9,944 nucleotides of DNA from Bacteroidota bacterium (GTDB lineage Bacteria > Bacteroidota > Bacteroidia > Bacteroidales > VadinHA17). Position 1 is the stretch's first letter. Every line of letters begins with the position of its first letter. Position numbers and translations under genes: made by a program. Shown piece after piece: positions 7,189 to 9,944 of this stretch. The notes under the pieces were generated by a model that worked only from the letters and a program-made list of their open reading frames with translations, ran no database searches and was not told the origin of the DNA. The stretch spans positions 1 to 9,944 of the forward strand of contig VGGM01000025.1 in assembly GCA_016868515.1 (NCBI GenBank), in the 5' to 3' direction.

Positions 7189-7686
7189 TTACCTGGTATT
7201 TTCAGGTTCTCTCCTGATTATTATGCCGAAGTCGTACACCCCGTCAAGGATTTCGTTTCGCATGGCCTGTTCAACAACAAACACATAGGGTCCCTTTTCG
7301 GGGAAGAATACATTTTTACGGTAGTTGAGGGTTAGTTCCCTTATGTCGCCTGCACCACGGCCGTAGCGGTTCCCCTTTTCGTCGGCCACCATAAACTCAA
7401 TCGTGTCCTTAAGGGTTTGTCCGCCAGGCGCATATGCTGATACAAACAGGTAGATGTTCCGGTAAGGATAGGCCGAACCTGTTCTCAGTATGAAATTTAC
7501 CGAGGCTAATGCTGCCGTATCGGTTATCTCTGCCGTAAACCTGGCCTGTTTGTCGCGGTTCCATCCTTCATGGGGGAATTCCACATTTCCGGTATATAGA
7601 ATGTCGTGCTGGCAGGCATTCAGAATTAGTGTACCAAATAATACCAGAATTATCCTAGCTGTTCCTGTTCCTGTTCCTGTTTCCAT
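7189..7686 (-). CDS. gldH: Gliding motility lipoprotein GldH
   Basis: GldH is a lipoprotein required for gliding in Flavobacterium and widely conserved in Bacteroidota; its molecular role is not well defined. The frame is open much further upstream, but ATG 7686 gives a clean lipoprotein signal peptide: a short n-region, hydrophobic core IILVLFGTLIL, and lipobox LNAC with lipidated C25. The 165-residue product has the family pattern: W42, a YPYRNIYLFVSAY strand at 73-85, DTIEFMVAD at 94-102, GNRYGRGAGDI at 105-115, and FPEKGPYVFVVEQAMR at 128-143. The first 32 bp overlap the 3' end of ricT. The n-region METGTGTGTAR is encoded by a hexamer repeat and is unusually poor in Lys/Arg for a signal peptide. 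No other gld gene is nearby, so its presence here reflects conserved neighbourhood with holB and ricT, not a gliding cluster. Confidence 0.85.
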   Translation of the reverse strand: METGTGTGTARIILVLFGTLILNACQHDILYTGNVEFPHEGWNRDKQARFTAEITDTAALASVNFILRTGSAYPYRNIYLFVSAYAPGGQTLKDTIEFMVADEKGNRYGRGAGDIRELTLNYRKNVFFPEKGPYVFVVEQAMRNEILDGVYDFGIIIRREPENTR

Positions 7687-8815
7687 CGGGTCTTCTGAAC
7701 TTCTTCTTGCTTCTGTGCCTGGGCTTCTGTGCCTGGCTCGTATTGTCGAAGCGGGTAATGCTGTCGTTATTGGTAACACTCACAGGCTGAGCAACCTGCA
7801 GGCCTGTGTTGTCATTTTCAACCAGCCTGGCCGGTTTCTTCCCCTGCCGGTTCATCTCCCTGATTTCCTTTACACGGCCTACGGGCACGGGTGTCAGGTT
7901 AAGATTTGAATGCGGGTACTGGGAGTACCAGTAAATACCTTTGTGTACCTCCATTTTCTGGAAAAAGTATCTTGCATCGGTTGTTTCCAGAGGTATCTCC
8001 TTCGCAGGAAATCCTCTCTGGGCATCAATGTAACAGTCAACCTCGTAACTCATACAGCACTTAAGCTTTCCGCACTGGCCGGCAAGTTTTTGCGGATTGA
8101 GTGAAATATCCTGCACCCTTGCATGTGATGTTGTAACCGAAACAAAGTTAGTAATATGGGTTGCGCAGCAGAGTTCCCTGCCGCACGAGCCGATTCCTCC
8201 TATTCGGCCGGCCTCCTGCCGGGCACCTATCTGCCTCATCTCGATGCGAACCCTGAATTCTTCGGCCAGTACCTTTATTAGTTGTCTGAAGTCAACCCGC
8301 TCGTCGGCTATATAGTAGAATATTGCCTTGGTCTTATCACCCTGGTACTCCACATCGCCGATCTTCATATTCAGCTTCAGGTCCTCGGCTATTTGCCTCG
8401 ATCGGAGCATTGTGGGTTCTTCAAAGCTGCGTGCTTCCTCCCACTTCAGGATATCGGCCGGTTTTGCCTTTCTGTAAATCTTCCTGAGTTCTTCAAGCGG
8501 AGGAACCGTTCTGAGCCTTCCCAAAAGCTGCCTGACCAGCGGGCCTGTCATCGAAATCCTTCCGATATCATGCCCCGGTGAAGCCTCAACAGCAACAATA
8601 TCACCTGCCTCAAGCCTGAGGTTGTTAACGTTGCGGTAAAGTCCTTTCCTTGTATTCTTGAAACGTACCTCGAGTATCTCTTCCTGGCCGGCAGGGTTTT
8701 TGATGTCGCCAAGCCAGTTCCAGGCGTCAAGTTTGTTTAGTCCCCTTCTGTATTTTATATCGGGCAGGCGGATCTCTTCACCGGAGCCGGCCTGCATTTC
8801 ATCGTGCTCAATCAT
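7655..8815 (-). CDS. ricT: RicT/YaaT-like PSP1 domain protein
   Basis: This 386-residue PSP1-domain protein belongs to the YaaT/RicT family. In Bacillus subtilis RicT works with RicA and RicF in an Fe-S-containing complex that stimulates RNase Y-dependent mRNA maturation; its role in Bacteroidota is not established. The PSP1 core spans roughly residues 45-270. The Cys cluster is complete: CGRELCC (C211, C216, C217) and CGKLKCC (C248, C253, C254), with an extra C261, consistent with Fe-S binding. The holB-ricT order is the same as in Bacillus, supporting the call. The C-terminal 30 residues are low-complexity and strongly basic (KKKFRRPDGNRNRNRNS). Their frame depends on a 14-bp tandem duplication, and their last codons overlap gldH. 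The ATG at 8815 was chosen; M7 (8797) is an alternative. A promoter and hairpin precede the gene. Confidence 0.9.
   Translation of the reverse strand: MIEHDEMQAGSGEEIRLPDIKYRRGLNKLDAWNWLGDIKNPAGQEEILEVRFKNTRKGLYRNVNNLRLEAGDIVAVEASPGHDIGRISMTGPLVRQLLGRLRTVPPLEELRKIYRKAKPADILKWEEARSFEEPTMLRSRQIAEDLKLNMKIGDVEYQGDKTKAIFYYIADERVDFRQLIKVLAEEFRVRIEMRQIGARQEAGRIGGIGSCGRELCCATHITNFVSVTTSHARVQDISLNPQKLAGQCGKLKCCMSYEVDCYIDAQRGFPAKEIPLETTDARYFFQKMEVHKGIYWYSQYPHSNLNLTPVPVGRVKEIREMNRQGKKPARLVENDNTGLQVAQPVSVTNNDSITRFDNTSQAQKPRHRSKKKFRRPDGNRNRNRNS
7659..7682. repeat. Hexamer tandem repeat CTGTTC, 4 units, in the ricT/gldH overlap
   Basis: Three exact CTGTTC units and a fourth reading CTGTTT run in tandem. 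On the coding strand they read (G)AACAG/ACAGGA and give Asn-Arg repeats at the end of RicT and Thr-Gly repeats at the start of GldH. The unit length is a multiple of three, so copy-number change leaves both frames intact. Confidence 0.9.
7709..7736. repeat. Perfect 14-bp tandem duplication in the 3' end of ricT
   Basis: GCTTCTGTGCCTGG occurs twice back to back (7709-7722 and 7723-7736) with no mismatch. Fourteen is not a multiple of three, so the copies are read in different frames (QAQKP then RHRSK in RicT), and loss of one copy would change the frame of the last 20 or so codons. Confidence 0.92.
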
Positions 8816-8829
8816 ACCACAAAATTAAA

Positions 8830-8866
8830 GCAACCGGCACCGGTTCAGGCCATTTTTGCCGGCTGC
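8830..8866 (-). terminator. Terminator-like hairpin in the ricT leader
   Basis: On the minus strand GCAGCCGGCA (8866-8857) can pair with TGCCGGTTGC (8839-8830): ten base pairs with one G-U wobble around a 17-nt loop, followed at once by the T-rich run TTTAATTTTG. It ends 14 bp before the ricT ATG and lies downstream of the putative ricT promoter. It may terminate holB transcripts, attenuate ricT transcription, or be a simple leader structure. The second arm overlaps a near-palindrome AACCGG-CA-CCGGTT at 8832-8845. Confidence 0.45.
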
Positions 8867-8894
8867 AGGAAATATTTCGATTTGCTGCTGCTGA

Positions 8895-8925
8895 CAAAAG
8901 TAACACATTCGCCGGTCATTATCAA
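8895..8925 (-). promoter_or_regulatory. Putative Bacteroidota promoter of ricT (TTG-N20-TACTTTTG)
   Basis: On the minus strand TACTTTTG (8902-8895) fits the -7 element TAnnTTTG and TTG (8925-8923) lies exactly 20 bp upstream, within the 19-21 bp spacing of Bacteroidota vegetative promoters. The -33 TTG overlaps the holB stop codon. A start near 8891 would give a leader of about 75 nt that contains the hairpin. This is the best promoter match in the window. Confidence 0.55.
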
Positions 8926-9944
8926 GCCTGTGGTTTTATAAGCCTGGCAACCAACAGTGAAAGGTCGAGGAAGATGATTTTTGCATTGCCGTTCGACTCA
9001 ATGTGGTGGTGTGCTTTGTTGAACTCTTCATACAGACGGTCTATGTTGTTCCCGTTGATGAATGGGTGGAACTTTTCCGAGAAATCAGCTTCGGCCCTTG
9101 TCATAAAGGTAATTTCGCTGTTGCCACCCCTGGCGTTGATTACAAAGTTACCCCTGAGCAGTTCCAGACAGTATTCAAGGAAATCCTTCTGAGCCTCCCG
9201 TCCTGACGATGCAGTGCTTTCTGCCCATTCTGAAAGGGCTGCTATATCGCGTTTCCAGGCATGCCTCATAAGAACCCTGAAGGTCTCAAGATGTCCGGCC
9301 GATGGATCATCATCGGAAACCAGGTTCAATGCTCTTACAATATTTCCTCCCGAAATATGCGCGATTTCGTTTGCCCTGTCAGCCTGCAGGTTGAAGCGGA
9401 GTGCCAGGAATGTTGCAAGGGAAGCGTCATCAACTCCCCTGAATCGTATCATCTGGCACCTTGAGAGTATGGTGGGGATTATCCTGTCGGGTTCCTCCGA
9501 TACCAGGAGAAAGAGTGTTTTGTCGGGCGGTTCTTCTATGAGCTTAAGGAGTTTATTGGCGGCAGTGTGATGCATTTTTTCAGGAAGCCAGATAAACATT
9601 GTCTTGTACTCTGCCTCGTAGGTTTTCAGACTGAGTTTCCGCAGTATCTCGGAGGCCTCGGCAGCGTAGATTATTGCCTGTGAGTTCTCAACATCGATGG
9701 CCCTTAGCCAGTCGGTGAGGCTGATAAATGGTTTTGATGAATTGAGTGCCCTCCACTCGGGCAGAAAATTGTCACAAACCGGGTCGCTGAACTTTTTGGT
9801 CCGGAACACAGGGAAAACGAAATGCATGTCGGGGTGGATGAGCCTCGAGTGTTTAACACAAGAGGGGCATACACCGCATGAATCGTCGGGTGTACGGTTA
9901 GTACAGGTTATGTACCTTGCGTAGGCAAATGCCATGGCCAGGCT
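8922..9944 (-). CDS. holB: DNA polymerase III delta-prime subunit HolB (partial, N-terminus off window)
   Basis: Delta-prime is the AAA+ stator subunit of the clamp loader that places the sliding clamp on DNA. The frame is open to the window edge: the Met at 9935 is internal, since it is preceded in frame by SLA and the Walker-A-like N-terminus (about 35-45 residues) is absent. Visible features are the zinc-module cysteines CTNRTPDDSCGVCPSC (codons at 9905-9858); WLPEKMHHTAANKLLKLIEE, the region after strand 3 and the Walker-B position; and SRC in TILSRCQMIRF at about 160 residues in, the conserved sensor/arginine-finger motif of delta-prime and gamma/tau. The C-terminal part is less conserved, as usual for the oligomerisation domain. 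It is followed by ricT after a 106-bp gap, the same order as in Bacillus. Confusion with dnaX is unlikely given the length and C-terminus. Confidence 0.92.
   Translation of the reverse strand, partial: SLAMAFAYARYITCTNRTPDDSCGVCPSCVKHSRLIHPDMHFVFPVFRTKKFSDPVCDNFLPEWRALNSSKPFISLTDWLRAIDVENSQAIIYAAEASEILRKLSLKTYEAEYKTMFIWLPEKMHHTAANKLLKLIEEPPDKTLFLLVSEEPDRIIPTILSRCQMIRFRGVDDASLATFLALRFNLQADRANEIAHISGGNIVRALNLVSDDDPSAGHLETFRVLMRHAWKRDIAALSEWAESTASSGREAQKDFLEYCLELLRGNFVINARGGNSEITFMTRAEADFSEKFHPFINGNNIDRLYEEFNKAHHHIESNGNAKIIFLDLSLLVARLIKPQA

Noticed and set aside
7687..7779. Longer 5' extension of gldH starting at a GTG at 7779
   Set aside because: It would put 31 residues ahead of a complete lipoprotein signal peptide and lie wholly inside ricT; the ATG at 7686 gives a standard signal and lipobox.
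9..9935. Search for tRNA genes, CRISPR arrays, insertion sequences or defence islands
   Set aside because: No cloverleaf, regularly spaced repeats, transposase motifs or terminal inverted repeats were seen. The PglZ domain at 380-1960 is part of PorX, not of a BREX locus, since no other BREX gene is present.

Overview
This window is a compact, single-strand stretch of a Bacteroidota chromosome, most likely Bacteroidales or a close relative. All ten recognisable genes lie on the minus strand, so transcription runs from high to low coordinates. The assignment rests on three things. First, porX, porW/sprE and gldH are type IX secretion/gliding genes restricted to this phylum. Second, there are phylum-typical protein variants: Mrp without its CxxC, and an alkyltransferase-like protein with PAHRV. 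Third, several gene starts are preceded by the Bacteroidota -7 promoter element TAnnTTTG rather than by a Shine-Dalgarno sequence. The genus cannot be read from the sequence.

Layout in transcription order: holB (DNA polymerase III delta-prime, N-terminus cut by the window edge), ricT (PSP1 domain, Cys-rich), gldH (gliding lipoprotein), trmB (tRNA m7G46 methyltransferase), an alkyltransferase-like (ATL) gene, mrp (Fe-S scaffold ATPase), a stand-alone NifU C-terminal domain gene, porW/sprE (TPR lipoprotein of the type IX system), porX (response regulator with a PglZ/alkaline-phosphatase-fold effector) and tsaE (tRNA t6A ATPase, C-terminus cut by the window edge). Coding density is very high. 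ricT/gldH, trmB/ATL and porW/porX overlap. The only gaps above 50 bp are 8816-8921, 6038-6144 and 4608-4680, and each holds a promoter-like element. No tRNA, rRNA, CRISPR array or insertion sequence was seen.

Functionally the genes fall into three groups: core information processing (holB, ricT, trmB, tsaE), Fe-S assembly (mrp plus the NifU domain) and type IX secretion/gliding (gldH, porW, porX). The strongest biological link is porW-porX: a structural or accessory lipoprotein of the secretion machine overlaps by 14 bp the gene for the response regulator that controls the same machine. I did not find a wholly novel system. The observations most worth following are a ricT/gldH overlap built on an in-frame hexamer repeat that codes in both genes, a nearby 14-bp tandem duplication that sets the frame of the RicT tail, a promoter plus terminator-like hairpin in the ricT leader, a probable near-leaderless tsaE promoter, and the Mrp protein lacking its cluster-ligating CxxC next to a NifU domain that has one.
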